Assembly (NCBI GenBank): GCA_947503835.1
Contig: CANNFM010000001.1
Span: forward strand, 186,001 to 250,000
DNA from: an uncultured Aquimarina sp.
GTDB taxonomy: Bacteria > Bacteroidota > Bacteroidia > Flavobacteriales > Flavobacteriaceae
Direction of reading: 5' to 3'
DNA: 64,000 bases
The position numbers and the translations under genes are program-made. Positions within the stretch are counted from its first letter, which is position 1; every line of letters starts with the position of its first letter. Below are positions 49,362 through 58,340 of this stretch, piece by piece. The notes under the pieces are model-generated. The model was given only the letters and a program-made list of their open reading frames with translations, was not told the origin of the DNA and searched no databases.

Positions 49362-50339
49362 TTAGAAATCGGCATCAAAACTTATTTTATTGTCTCCGGT
49401 TTCGTTATTAAGCACTCCTGCTTTCTGGTATTCTGAAACTCTTTTTTCAAAGAAATTCGTTTTTCCTTGTAACGAGATCATATCCATAAAATCAAATGGA
49501 TTTGCTGTACCATATTCCTTTTCGCATTCTAATTCTAGCAATAATCTATCGGTAACAAATTCTAGATATTGCGTCATCAATTTAGAATTCATACCAATTA
49601 AACTTGCAGGAAGTGATTCGGTAATGAATTCTCTTTCGATATTAAGCGCATCTACAATAATACTTCGTATTCTTTCTTTTGGCACTTTATTTACTAAGTG
49701 TTTATTATGAAGGTGAACAGCAAAATCACAGTGCACTCCTTCATCTCTAGAAATTAATTCATTTGAAAAGGTAAGCCCTGGCATTAAACCACGTTTCTTT
49801 AACCAAAAGATAGAACAGAATGCTCCAGAAAAGAAAATTCCTTCTACCGCTGCAAACGCAATTAATCGTTCTGCAAAAGAATCAGATTCGATCCATTTTA
49901 ATGCCCAATCTGCTTTTTTCTTAATGGCAGGAAAGTTGTCGATTGCATTAAATAACATGTTTTTTTCCTTTTCATCCTTAACATAAGTATCAATAAGTAA
50001 TGAATAGGTTTCCGAATGAATGTTTTCCATCATGATCTGAAAACCATAGAAAAATTTCGCTTCGCTATACTGTACTTCGTTTACAAAATTCTCGGCAAGG
50101 TTCTCGTTTACAATCCCATCTGAAGCTGCAAAAAACGCCAAAATATGCTTGATAAAATATTTTTCATCATCGGTAAGCTTGGTAGACCAATCTGTTATAT
50201 CTTGATGCAGGTCTATCTCTTCTGCAGTCCAAAAACTAGCTTCCGACTTTTTATACCACTCCCAAATATCATGATGTTGAATTGGAAAAATTACGAATCG
50301 GTCTTTGTTTTCTTGCAAAATAGGTTCTATGGCGCTCAT
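49362..50339 (-). CDS. nrdB: Class Ia ribonucleoside-diphosphate reductase, beta (radical) subunit
   Basis: The protein provides the diiron-tyrosyl radical. Iron ligands and radical site resemble the eukaryote-like class Ia group: Tyr in FFYGFQ followed by [16 protein letters not shown], and [14 protein letters not shown] further on, all present. I chose the ATG at 50339 ([20 protein letters not shown]), giving 325 residues; the open frame upstream to 50423 adds 28 Lys-rich residues not expected in the family. Two DnaA-box-like sites lie about 100 bases upstream. Confidence 0.94.
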   Translation of the reverse strand: MSAIEPILQENKDRFVIFPIQHHDIWEWYKKSEASFWTAEEIDLHQDITDWSTKLTDDEKYFIKHILAFFAASDGIVNENLAENFVNEVQYSEAKFFYGFQIMMENIHSETYSLLIDTYVKDEKEKNMLFNAIDNFPAIKKKADWALKWIESDSFAERLIAFAAVEGIFFSGAFCSIFWLKKRGLMPGLTFSNELISRDEGVHCDFAVHLHNKHLVNKVPKERIRSIIVDALNIEREFITESLPASLIGMNSKLMTQYLEFVTDRLLLELECEKEYGTANPFDFMDMISLQGKTNFFEKRVSEYQKAGVLNNETGDNKISFDADF

Positions 50340-50436
50340 TTCAATTTTTTTAACTTTTCTTGGTGTTTTTTTCTTTTTCAAGGGTCTTACAAAGATCAAG
50401 AAATAGGTCAAAAGTTCTACCAAAAGTTAGCAAACG

Positions 50437-50456
50437 TTTTCAACAAGTTTTCAACA
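50437..50456 (+). promoter_or_regulatory. Two DnaA-box-like motifs upstream of nrdB
   Basis: TTTTCAACA occurs at 50437-50445 and 50448-50456, 11 bases apart (one helical turn). Each differs from the consensus TTATCCACA at two positions. Their place upstream of a ribonucleotide reductase operon matches where DnaA acts in E. coli nrdAB, but binding here is inference. Confidence 0.35.
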
Positions 50457-50468
50457 CGGAGTATATTT

Positions 50469-50690
50469 ACGGGAAAAATCCCCTTTTACAAAAAAACACG
50501 TAATATTCTGATTATCAAATTAATAATTATTAAAAAAATATAAGAAATGTTGAAGGTGTTTTTAAAAAAGATCAAGTTTTTCAATTGCTGGCGGTGTTTT
50601 TTGTTCAAAAAAACAAAAAGCTAAAAATAAGTAAAACTACGGAAAAACCGTAACGGGAAAAATCCCCTTTTTTTTAACAAAAAAACTACG
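50469..50690. repeat. Pair of 19-base direct repeats upstream of nrdB
   Basis: ACGGGAAAAATCCCCTTTT occurs at 50469-50487 and again, identical, at 50653-50671. The similarity continues in an imperfect form (ACAAAAAAACACG against AACAAAAAAACTACG). Each copy can form a small GGG/CCC hairpin with T tract, so a tandem terminator or a binding-site pair is possible. Confidence 0.55.
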
Positions 50691-50731
50691 AAAAGTTCAA
50701 ATCTTATGAATTTCACATAAAAAAAGCGCAC

Positions 50732-51301
50732 TTATTTTTTAAAATCCGCAGCAACTTTTTCAAGTTCAAGATACCAGTCTTCGCCGAATTTTCGGATCAA
50801 TGCTTCTTTTACAAATTTATAAATGGGCACTTGTAGTTCTTTTCCTAAAGTACAAGCATCATCACAAATTTCCCATTGATGGTAATTTACAGCCGAAAAC
50901 TCGGTGTAATCCTGTACGCGAACAGGGTAAAGATGGCATGAAACTGGTTTTTTCCAATCAATTTCTCCTTGATTATAGGCTTCTTCGATAGCACACAAAG
51001 CTGTTCCTTTTTCATCAAAGATTACGTAAGCGCAATCTGCACCATTAATTAATGGTGTCTCTAACTCTCCGTTTTGAGTTTTAACATAGACTCCCTGATC
51101 TTCAATTACCTGAATACCCTCTTTACGTAAATACGGTTTTACTATTGGATATATGTCCTTCAATTTCTGGGTCTCGGATTCTTCAAGTGGCGCTCCTGCT
51201 TCGCCATCAATACAACATGCGCCCTTGCATGCAGATAGGTTACACACAAAATCCTTTTCAATAATATCCTCAGAAATTATAGTTTTTCCTAGTTGAAACA
51301 T
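50732..51301 (-). CDS. DUF3109-family cysteine-rich protein
   Basis: The 189-residue protein has a Cys cluster at its start (FVCNLSACKGACCIDGEAG) and further Cys at ADCAYV, ALCAIEE, VSCHLYP, and ICDDACTLG, the pattern of the YkgJ/DUF3109 group thought to bind an iron-sulfur cluster or zinc. It is cytoplasmic, with no signal peptide. Its function in Bacteroidota is not established. Confidence 0.85.
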   Translation of the reverse strand: MFQLGKTIISEDIIEKDFVCNLSACKGACCIDGEAGAPLEESETQKLKDIYPIVKPYLRKEGIQVIEDQGVYVKTQNGELETPLINGADCAYVIFDEKGTALCAIEEAYNQGEIDWKKPVSCHLYPVRVQDYTEFSAVNYHQWEICDDACTLGKELQVPIYKFVKEALIRKFGEDWYLELEKVAADFKK

Positions 51302-51415
51302 GGCGCTAAGATAATTCTTATGAGATATATTTTTTATAATTTATTAAGCTTTTTATAATACCTTTATCAAATTAAAGTCTATTTATATTTACATAAATTT
51401 TGAAACCATCTATTT

Positions 51416-51988
51416 ATGAACTTTGACCTAAAAGAAATATTAACGGCAAGTATGATATTATTTGCCGTTATTGATATTGTAGGAAGCATCCCAATTATTA
51501 TAGATTTAAGAAAGAAAGTAGGGCATATCCAGAGTGAAAAAGCATCAATAGTAGCTGCTATATTAATGATTCTTTTCTTATTTGTTGGTAAAGAAATTCT
51601 GAGTCTAATTGGAATCGATGTTAATTCTTTTGCCGTTGCCGGATCTTTTATTATTTTCTTTTTAGCGATAGAAATGATCTTAGGTGTCCAATTATACAAG
51701 GATGATGCTCCAGAGACCGCTGCTGTTGTTCCTCTTGCATTTCCTTTAATTGCCGGTGCAGGTACTATGACATCCATATTATCACTAAGAGCCGAATACC
51801 ATACAATTAACATTGTAATTGCTATAATTATCAATATCATCTTTGTATATATTGTATTAAAATCTTCGGGTAGAATCGAAAAGGTTTTAGGCAAGCAAGG
51901 AATTAATGTAGTAAGAAAGATATTTGGTGTGATTTTGCTTGCAATTGCTGTTAAATTATTTGCTACCAATATTAAAGGTCTATTTTAA
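51416..51988 (+). CDS. MarC-family membrane protein
   Basis: The 190-residue protein has six hydrophobic segments and the MarC signatures (DIVGSIPIIIDLRKK near the N terminus and PLAFPLIAGAGTMTSIL near residue 105). Family members are inner-membrane proteins of unknown transport role; the old link to multiple antibiotic resistance is not supported. The long minus-strand frame opposite it is a shadow. Confidence 0.92.
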   Translation: MNFDLKEILTASMILFAVIDIVGSIPIIIDLRKKVGHIQSEKASIVAAILMILFLFVGKEILSLIGIDVNSFAVAGSFIIFFLAIEMILGVQLYKDDAPETAAVVPLAFPLIAGAGTMTSILSLRAEYHTINIVIAIIINIIFVYIVLKSSGRIEKVLGKQGINVVRKIFGVILLAIAVKLFATNIKGLF

Positions 51989-52016
51989 AAGAGAAATAAC
52001 TATAAAAAAATACAGA

Positions 52017-52217
52017 TTGAAATATTTCATTTATATATTAATAACAATAGCTGCAGGTTTAATGATTTATAATGCCACACATTTAGATCTTAATAACTTG
52101 TTTGCTAACGATAGTAAAACTGCTCTTATAGGTGTTGTTGCACCCGCTTGCGTTATTCTTTTGATGTTAATTTTATTAATTTCCAGAAAGATTCAACAAC
52201 AAAAAAGGAGAAAATAA
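52017..52217 (+). CDS. Small two-TM membrane protein after marC
   Basis: From a TTG at 52017, 66 residues can be read: KYFIYILITIAAGLMIYNAT (first TM) and a second TM at about 38-56, with a basic end. The open frame reaches 51939 inside marC, but its ATG there lies 50 bases before the marC stop and the extra residues are not conserved-looking. A loop NNLFANDSKTALIG links the two helices. The function is unknown, and the start codon is uncertain. Confidence 0.6.
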   Translation: MKYFIYILITIAAGLMIYNATHLDLNNLFANDSKTALIGVVAPACVILLMLILLISRKIQQQKRRK

Positions 52218-52229
52218 AAGTTGTTATGC

Positions 52230-52535
52230 TCAAAACACAAAAAAGCAGGCGATAATTACAGGCGGAATGGATACCACCATTAAAATCATAAAGAAGTTAT
52301 GTAATTTTCTAAATAACAAAGCTCTCTTTAACGATTTTTTGAGTTTACTATCTCCCGAACTATTTATATGTTCTCTTATGATATCACCAGAAACATAAGA
52401 AGTATCAACTAGGATATCATGCTTTAAAAAAATGGCAGCACTGTTATCCAATAGCCTAAAAGCGACCGCAATAATAAAGAAAAAAAGTGGGGAGCAAATT
52501 GCGATAGCAATTAAGTATTCTTCTAGTTCTGACAT
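52230..52535 (-). CDS. Small membrane protein of unknown function
   Basis: The 101-residue protein has hydrophobic segments at about 9-27 and 78-99 with a charged, Ser- and Lys-rich loop between (EHINSSGDSKLKKSLKRAL). It follows the S41 protease gene by 15 bases and may be co-transcribed. No family is recognised. Confidence 0.55.
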   Translation of the reverse strand: MSELEEYLIAIAICSPLFFFIIAVAFRLLDNSAAIFLKHDILVDTSYVSGDIIREHINSSGDSKLKKSLKRALLFRKLHNFFMILMVVSIPPVIIACFFVF

Positions 52536-52550
52536 ATTTAGGGGTTATAA

Positions 52551-54140
52551 TTACTTATGTTTAGAGAGTGACAATACTTTATTAATCATCGCATCATCAT
52601 TATTAATAATTTTTTCAAATTCATCGGTACCAAATAACTGTTGTGCCATGATAGCTTTAAGATATTTTTTTAATTGGTTTTTATAATTTCTCAACTCTAT
52701 TTCGACTCCTCTTTTTCTTGCATATACTAAAAACCCTTCAGCAAAATCATCATCTATATTAATTTGTTCACTAAATTCTAGTTCAGACAAGCTATTATAA
52801 AAAGTACGCTTTGTGTCTAACTCCTCTTCAAATACATAACGCCCCATAAAACCTGAACGCAGCAAATAATTAAGTGTTTCTCCTACTCGGGTTGTATCCT
52901 TCCCTACAAAGATGTCTGGTATAATACCTCCACCACCATAGACTGTCTTACCTCCTGGCGTTTTAAATTTTAAAGAATCTGCTACCTGAATACTATCTGC
53001 ACTTTGTAATTCGCCATTTTTGTAGCGCTCCAGATACTCATTAAAATATTCCTTATTTCCGTTAATATATGGCTTTTGTATTGAACGCCCGGTAGGGGTA
53101 TAGTATCTAGAAATTGTTAGTCTTACTGCGCTTCCGTCACCCAAGGCCATCTCTCTTTGCACAAGTCCTTTACCATAAGAACGTCTCCCTACAATAATAC
53201 CTCGATCATTGTCTTGAATTGCTCCAGCAAAAATTTCACTGGCAGATGCAGAATTTTCATTAATTAACACATAAATTTTTCCTTTTTCGAAGCTTCCTTT
53301 ATTTGTTGCATAATTATTTTCGATTGCTCCTTTTTTATTTTTAGTAAACATAATAAGGACATCATCTTTAAGGAACTCATCTGCCATTTTTAAAGCTGGC
53401 GCAATAAATCCTCCTCCATTATCTCTAAGATCAATAACTATACTTTTTGCTCCTTCATCAAGCAATGTCGTCATTGCATTTTTGAATTCTTTATATGTAG
53501 TCTCTGCAAATCGATTTACTTTTACATATCCTAATATATCATCTAACATATATGCGGCATCTACACTTTGAAGAGGTACTTTACCCCTTTTTACCATCAC
53601 ATCAAATGTTCCTTTACCTTTTCTATATACTTTGAGTTGTACTTGGCTGTTTAATTCTCCTTTTAATTTATTAGCCAACCCATCTCTTACCAATCCTTCG
53701 CCATAAAGAGTATCATTATCTGCCATTAAAATTCTGTCTCCTGCTTTAATCCCGGATTTTTCGCTTGGCCCTCCTTTTATGGTATTGATTATAGATATCG
53801 TATCTTTATATGGGTAATAAGTTACTCCTATACCTATAAAATCACCTTGCATACTCTCGGTGATCCCTTCTAACTCTTCTGGAGAAATGTATACCGAATG
53901 AGGATCTAAATTCTCTAAAATTCTATTTACAGTAACCTCTACAATACTATCTGTATTGATCTCATCTACATATTCGTAATCAATATAATCGATTAGTCTA
54001 TTTAGTTTTTCTTTTTTTGCATTAGAGGAAAAAAGCTTAGCCGAAGGGTTGCTGCTAAAATCAAGTTTACTACCTAAAAACACTCCCGCTCCAACTGCCA
54101 AACCTAAAAACAAAGGCAAGTATTTCTTTGAATATCCCAT
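52551..54140 (-). CDS. S41-family C-terminal processing peptidase
   Basis: The 529-residue protein has an N-terminal signal anchor (about 7-24), a PDZ domain (KGGPSEKSGIKAGDRILMAD, about 115-165) and the S41 protease domain with the catalytic serine in NENSASASEIFAGA and lysine in GRRSYGKGLVQ. It cuts C termini of periplasmic proteins. Its start overlaps the stop of the upstream dCMP deaminase gene by one base, a common gene pair in Flavobacteriia. Confidence 0.93.
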   Translation of the reverse strand: MGYSKKYLPLFLGLAVGAGVFLGSKLDFSSNPSAKLFSSNAKKEKLNRLIDYIDYEYVDEINTDSIVEVTVNRILENLDPHSVYISPEELEGITESMQGDFIGIGVTYYPYKDTISIINTIKGGPSEKSGIKAGDRILMADNDTLYGEGLVRDGLANKLKGELNSQVQLKVYRKGKGTFDVMVKRGKVPLQSVDAAYMLDDILGYVKVNRFAETTYKEFKNAMTTLLDEGAKSIVIDLRDNGGGFIAPALKMADEFLKDDVLIMFTKNKKGAIENNYATNKGSFEKGKIYVLINENSASASEIFAGAIQDNDRGIIVGRRSYGKGLVQREMALGDGSAVRLTISRYYTPTGRSIQKPYINGNKEYFNEYLERYKNGELQSADSIQVADSLKFKTPGGKTVYGGGGIIPDIFVGKDTTRVGETLNYLLRSGFMGRYVFEEELDTKRTFYNSLSELEFSEQINIDDDFAEGFLVYARKRGVEIELRNYKNQLKKYLKAIMAQQLFGTDEFEKIINNDDAMINKVLSLSKHK

Positions 54141-54571
54141 TACTCTTCTAAATCCGTAATCTGTTCTATTTCTACTCCGGCTTTTGCAAGAAACGTTAAC
54201 CCGGAATTATCTTTATAATCGATCTGATACACTATGCGTTTTATACCCGCTTGATGAATCAGTTTACTACATTCCTTACATGGTGATAACGTAATGTATA
54301 ACGTAGCGTCTCTACACGATTGTGTTGATGATGCAACCTTTGAGATTGCATTAGCTTCGGCATGTAATACGTACCACTTTGTATATCCTTCTTCGTTCTC
54401 ACATGGGTTTTCAAAACCGGTTGGTGTACCATTAAATCCATCTGAGATAATCATTCTATCCTTTACAATAACCGCTCCAACTTTTTTTCGTTCACAATGA
54501 GATAGTTTACCCCATTCTCTTGCAATCCGAAGATAAGCTTTATCGTATTTAAGTTGTTTTTTTTTAGACAT
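54140..54571 (-). CDS. Deoxycytidylate (dCMP) deaminase
   Basis: The 143-residue zinc enzyme makes dUMP from dCMP for thymidylate synthesis. Zinc motifs LHAEANAI (His and catalytic Glu) and TLSPCKECSKLI (two Cys) are intact; an extra C...C context (GFENPCENEEG) matches the dCMP group. It forms an overlapping pair with the S41 protease. Confidence 0.92.
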   Translation of the reverse strand: MSKKKQLKYDKAYLRIAREWGKLSHCERKKVGAVIVKDRMIISDGFNGTPTGFENPCENEEGYTKWYVLHAEANAISKVASSTQSCRDATLYITLSPCKECSKLIHQAGIKRIVYQIDYKDNSGLTFLAKAGVEIEQITDLEE

Positions 54572-54658
54572 AGGGCAGAATGACTAGTATATTCTTAACA
54601 GTATAAAGTACGAATATATTATTACCATGTGGCAAATACAACTCAAACTCTTACTTAA

Positions 54659-55243
54659 TTACCAAATTTTATTAGCGATGAGCATTGGAATAACCATTCC
54701 TATTACGATTGAAGATACAATAAGAATCCAATCCCGTTTTGAAAATCTTAAAAAGGTTTGTGCAATAAAACTAATCAAAACGACAATCAAAACCACGATG
54801 ATTTGTGAGATTTCTATACCAAGAGCAAACTCTATTAAGGGTAAGATTTTAGAACTTACATTACTACTTACTGCCTTAAAATAACTTGAAAAACCTAATC
54901 CGTGTATTAATCCAAAAAAGATGGTTGCACCATACAAAATCCCTATTTTACCACTTTTTGAGCCACTTTTTGATGTTATTACATTAAATATGGCCGTCGT
55001 TAGTATCGTTAACGGAATTAGAAATTCTACTAATCTTGAATTTACCGACACCACATTGTAAGTAGCCAAAAATAAAGAAATAGTATGCCCTAATGTGAAC
55101 AGCGTGATTAATAGTAATATTCGCTTCCAATTATCAAGAGAATACCCAACGGTAAGCACAACTAAAAACAAAATGTGGTCATAGGCGTTCCAATCTAACA
55201 CGTGACCAAAGCCTAGTTTTATATAGAGCCAAAATTCTGACAT
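54659..55243 (-). CDS. HupE/UreJ-family membrane protein
   Basis: The 194-residue protein has six hydrophobic segments, with the family signatures HILFLVVLTVGYSL and FFGLIHGLGFSSYF. Family members include nickel or metal permeases. No hydrogenase or urease gene is nearby, so the substrate is open. Confidence 0.85.
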   Translation of the reverse strand: MSEFWLYIKLGFGHVLDWNAYDHILFLVVLTVGYSLDNWKRILLLITLFTLGHTISLFLATYNVVSVNSRLVEFLIPLTILTTAIFNVITSKSGSKSGKIGILYGATIFFGLIHGLGFSSYFKAVSSNVSSKILPLIEFALGIEISQIIVVLIVVLISFIAQTFLRFSKRDWILIVSSIVIGMVIPMLIANKIW

Positions 55244-55545
55244 ATTTTAAAAGTTTTGAGGTTGGGCTAATGTACAATTAAATAAAATAACGAAGAAATT
55301 ACATACCAATTCTTATCAAAAAAATCAATATCCCAAACCTTTCAAAATTGGTGGATAATTTTCTCATCATACACCTCACACATAGCCAAACAACAAGCTA
55401 TCAAATCAACCTAATAAAAGGGGCTAAAAATCAATAATTTACACACTCTTCTTTTGGGGTTTATCCCCCCCTTTTAATAACGAAAAAATACTTAAATTTA
55501 CGTATCAATTCTCATCTTGAATTGAACAACCAACTGATAAAAGCC
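55244..55545. other. Divergent spacer between the HupE-like gene and the DUF5675 gene
   Basis: About 300 AT-rich bases. A run of seven C at 55465-55471 follows GGGGTTTAT, giving a small hairpin. No promoter with both elements is clear and no gene is seen. Confidence 0.5.
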
Positions 55546-55971
55546 ATGAAGCAAATTATAATTCAGCGACAAACCTATACCGAAAATGAGGTTTTAGGTA
55601 AGCTGTATATTTTTGATGAAAGTGGTATTCCTGTTTTTGAGTGCTTCTCGCTAGAATTAGCATGGCGCAATAACCAAAAAAATATTTCTTGTGTTCCTGC
55701 CGGAACATATCAAATTGTTAAAGAATTCTCTCCGCGTTTTGAAAAAGATTTGTGGGAATTAAAAGGAGTTCCTAACCGCAGCGAAACTAAAATCCATGTT
55801 GCCAACTTTCATACTCAGCTTAATGGATGCATAGCCATCGGCAGCAATTTATCGGATATTAATAATGATAATGAGCTCGATGTTACTAATAGCAAAAATA
55901 CACTCAATGCATTTCATCATACCATGGGAAACGATACTAAAGCTGTACTGGATATAGTAGGAGTTCATTAA
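55546..55971 (+). CDS. DUF5675-family protein
   Basis: From ATG 55546 the protein is 141 residues (a TTG at 55522 would add eight). Features recognised from the family are CVPAGTYQIVKEFSPRF and KIHVANFHTQLNGCIAIG, containing the HxGN-like and Cys/His positions. DUF5675 proteins occur in phage and phage-tail-like loci and are suspected to act on cell wall or as structural accessory. It is the first of three same-strand genes facing the ATPase operon. Confidence 0.75.
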   Translation: MKQIIIQRQTYTENEVLGKLYIFDESGIPVFECFSLELAWRNNQKNISCVPAGTYQIVKEFSPRFEKDLWELKGVPNRSETKIHVANFHTQLNGCIAIGSNLSDINNDNELDVTNSKNTLNAFHHTMGNDTKAVLDIVGVH

Positions 55972-55997
55972 AAACATCTATCAATATAATATAACTC

Positions 55998-56378
55998 ATG
56001 AAAAACATTAACACAAACACTATTCTTCAGATTGTAGCACTCCTCTTCTTAATTATTATTGGTTACATGACATTTAGCTCTGGATCCAATTGGAAAATTA
56101 TAAAATCTGAATTAGATAGGGCCAGAAAAGAACTAGAAATTTCTAAGGATACATTAGCCGCTACCAAGTCTAAATTAAAAAGTTCTCTGAAAGAAATAAA
56201 TAAATTAAAGCTTCAGAAAGATCTTGTTTCTCATAAACGTGACTCCCTACTAGTAGATTTTGGACAGAAAAACGCAATAGATTGGAAACAGAAAATGGAA
56301 CTTCAGGATTCGTTAAAAGTAATTCAAGACAAAATAACTGTAGAAACAAAGTTATTAGACAGCCTGTTTGGCCTATAG
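55998..56378 (+). CDS. Membrane-anchored coiled-coil protein
   Basis: The 126-residue protein has a single N-terminal TM helix (about 10-26) and then a continuous coiled coil rich in Lys, Leu and Ser (ELDRARKELEISKDTLAATK), ending in LLDSLFGL. The layout resembles inner-membrane spanins (Rz) of phage, though no homology is claimed. It lies 26 bases after the DUF5675 gene. Confidence 0.65.
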   Translation: MKNINTNTILQIVALLFLIIIGYMTFSSGSNWKIIKSELDRARKELEISKDTLAATKSKLKSSLKEINKLKLQKDLVSHKRDSLLVDFGQKNAIDWKQKMELQDSLKVIQDKITVETKLLDSLFGL

Positions 56379-56418
56379 CATCTATTTATAAAGTTGATCA
56401 ATCACAACACATAACATC

Positions 56419-56982
56419 ATGAAAAACCTATATTCTTTTATTTTTTTGATATTCTTTATTTCGATTTCTTACGCACAAGACTTGCAAGTCGTTGAATTAG
56501 ATTCTTTAAAAGCCTATGAAATACCAGAATCCTATGCCAATCGTAAGGGTGTACCTTATTTAGTGAAGAAAAATGTTCCGTATATTTTTAGAACGTCGGA
56601 TGTTTACCTTATCAATATCACTTCTTATGATGTAATGAAAAGTACATTTAAAGAAATGAAACGTAAAGATTCTATATACAAAGAAATTGACAAAAATTAT
56701 ACTGCAACTTTGGAACGTAATGAAAGGTTAGAAAACCAATTAAAATCCAATTTTGCAAAAACTGACAGTCTGGATCAATTAATTTACCAAAAAACCCAAA
56801 CTACACTAATTCACACACAAAAGGCATTAGACTATACCATAAATAGTCTCGAAAAAGCAACTAGCAGTCTTGATATTGTTGAAAAAAGTACTAAAAGACA
56901 ACGTAGAAAAAGTGCGTTTGAAAAAATCCTTTTTGCCTTAGGTGGTGTTGGGATTGGTGTTATCGTAGGTGTGTCTTTATAA
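56419..56982 (+). CDS. Exported coiled-coil protein with C-terminal TM helix
   Basis: The 187-residue protein has a signal peptide (to about residue 19, SYAQ), a globular part, a coiled coil (about 75-150, TLERNERLENQLKSN) and a C-terminal hydrophobic helix (FALGGVGIGVIVGVSL). Its layout recalls Rz-like proteins encoded in Bacteroidota prophages. With the two genes before it, it may be a lysis or envelope-spanning module. Confidence 0.65.
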   Translation: MKNLYSFIFLIFFISISYAQDLQVVELDSLKAYEIPESYANRKGVPYLVKKNVPYIFRTSDVYLINITSYDVMKSTFKEMKRKDSIYKEIDKNYTATLERNERLENQLKSNFAKTDSLDQLIYQKTQTTLIHTQKALDYTINSLEKATSSLDIVEKSTKRQRRKSAFEKILFALGGVGIGVIVGVSL

Positions 56983-56998
56983 TGTAAAAGACACACCT
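56967..56998. repeat. Perfect 12-base inverted repeat between convergent genes
   Basis: AGGTGTGTCTTT (56967-56978) pairs perfectly with AAAGACACACCT (56987-56998), loop of eight. It overlaps the end of the plus-strand gene and nearly reaches the ATPase stop. There is no U tract on either side, so it may protect 3' ends or act as a weak terminator. Confidence 0.75.
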
Positions 56999-57003
56999 AA
57001 AAA

Positions 57004-58320
57004 TCACCTCATTACCCTACCTCCCTTTTGGAATTCTCTTTGAATCCCAGCTACGATATCGGCTTGATATATTGTTTTTTTATTCATGCTTAAAGAACAT
57101 AAGCAAGCATATTGTACGATATTCATTATCTCTGCACCAGATAATTCGTAACGTTGTGCAATCTGCGTAAGATCAACATCTGAATGAAATCTTATCATTG
57201 ACGGAAAAGCTTTTTTCCAAATTGCTAATCGTTCAGACATTTTTGGTAGCGGAAAATGAATAATAGACTGAAAACGTCTTACAAAGGCATCATCTATATT
57301 ACTTTTTAAATTTGAAGCCAGAATAACCAACCCTTTGTAAGTTTCTATTCTTTGTAACAAATACGATACTTCCTGGTTCGCATACTTATCATGTGCATCT
57401 CTCACATTCGTTCGTTTACCAAATAAAGCATCAGCTTCATCAAAAAAGAGGATATTTTCTGTTTTCTCGGCTTTGGCCAGTAAATTGGCTAAGTTTTTCT
57501 CTGTTTCGCCTATAAATTTAGAGACGACCATAGACAGGTCTATCTTATACACGTCTTTACCCGTATACTTACCGAGCAAACTAGCTGTTAATGTTTTACC
57601 TGTTCCAGGAGGGCCATGAAACAATGCCCTATATCCGGGTTTCAGCTTTTTGTGCATCCCCCAATCATTAAGCAAGGTATTACCATGCGTAATCCATGTT
57701 TGTAGTTCCTGGATCTGCTCATGAGTTTCTTCACTTAGCACTAAATCATCCCACAGCATTTCGGTTTCTATGATTTGTGCAGGAAACTTCATACTAAAAG
57801 CTGGCCTGCTCACTTTACCCAATGCTAAAAGCTCAACATATTCTTGTGAGAATACGATTTTTCCGCTCATTCTGGGTTCACCCTCTGGAGGTTCTTCTAA
57901 CCAAAGAATACGATGCATTGCAAAAAAATGATCAGGGTCAAAAAATCCCTGGATTTCTTTTCTCATATCTAAATCATCTCCTGCCAATAAAAATAAAGCA
58001 GTTTCTCCCGTTGGTAAAAAACCTCTGAAATTTTTACCTCGTATCCCTCCTAACTGCGGAAAATCACCCGTAGCAGATAATTTATTCTGTATAATACTAT
58101 CTAATAGATTGCTGTGAACATGAGGGCATAAGGCTAGCAACAATGTGATTTTTTCAAAATCGGTTAAGTTTGCTTCTTTAAACATTTGGGGAACCGATAA
58201 ATCCCACTCACTAAATTGAGGTAATTGTGGGGCAATTGTATTGTTTTCTGAATTAAAATATTTGTCTAAACGATACTGAATAAAATCTTCCAGATATTTG
58301 AATTCTAATACTTCTGCCAT
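57004..58320 (-). CDS. AAA+ ATPase of the eCIS (Afp15-like) type
   Basis: The 438-residue protein has an N-terminal helical region (about 1-190) and a AAA+ domain with Walker A GPPGTGKT near 235, Walker B ILFFDEADALFG near 290, and an arginine-finger segment DAFVRRFQSIIHFPLP near 345. Similar ATPases are the last core gene of extracellular contractile injection system loci, where they assist assembly or cargo handling. It is the last gene of the minus-strand operon, 20 bases after the metalloprotease-like gene. Confidence 0.85.
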   Translation of the reverse strand: MAEVLEFKYLEDFIQYRLDKYFNSENNTIAPQLPQFSEWDLSVPQMFKEANLTDFEKITLLLALCPHVHSNLLDSIIQNKLSATGDFPQLGGIRGKNFRGFLPTGETALFLLAGDDLDMRKEIQGFFDPDHFFAMHRILWLEEPPEGEPRMSGKIVFSQEYVELLALGKVSRPAFSMKFPAQIIETEMLWDDLVLSEETHEQIQELQTWITHGNTLLNDWGMHKKLKPGYRALFHGPPGTGKTLTASLLGKYTGKDVYKIDLSMVVSKFIGETEKNLANLLAKAEKTENILFFDEADALFGKRTNVRDAHDKYANQEVSYLLQRIETYKGLVILASNLKSNIDDAFVRRFQSIIHFPLPKMSERLAIWKKAFPSMIRFHSDVDLTQIAQRYELSGAEIMNIVQYACLCSLSMNKKTIYQADIVAGIQREFQKGGRVMR

Positions 58321-58340
58321 TTTATAATTAATTAATGTGT

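Larger units (their letters stand above)
50340..50731. other. Regulatory spacer upstream of nrdB
   Basis: The 392 bases contain two copies of TTTTCAACA in tandem, and an imperfect direct repeat near 50469 and 50653. It is otherwise A/T-homopolymer rich. No gene is recognised. Confidence 0.6.

Noticed and set aside
51379..51969. 196-residue minus-strand frame
   Set aside because: It lies exactly opposite MarC, whose motifs and membrane pattern are clear; the reverse frame has no family features.
55465..55471. Run of seven C as a possible phase-variation switch
   Set aside because: It lies outside any coding frame, about 75 bases before the DUF5675 start, with no promoter element seen around it; kept only as a note.
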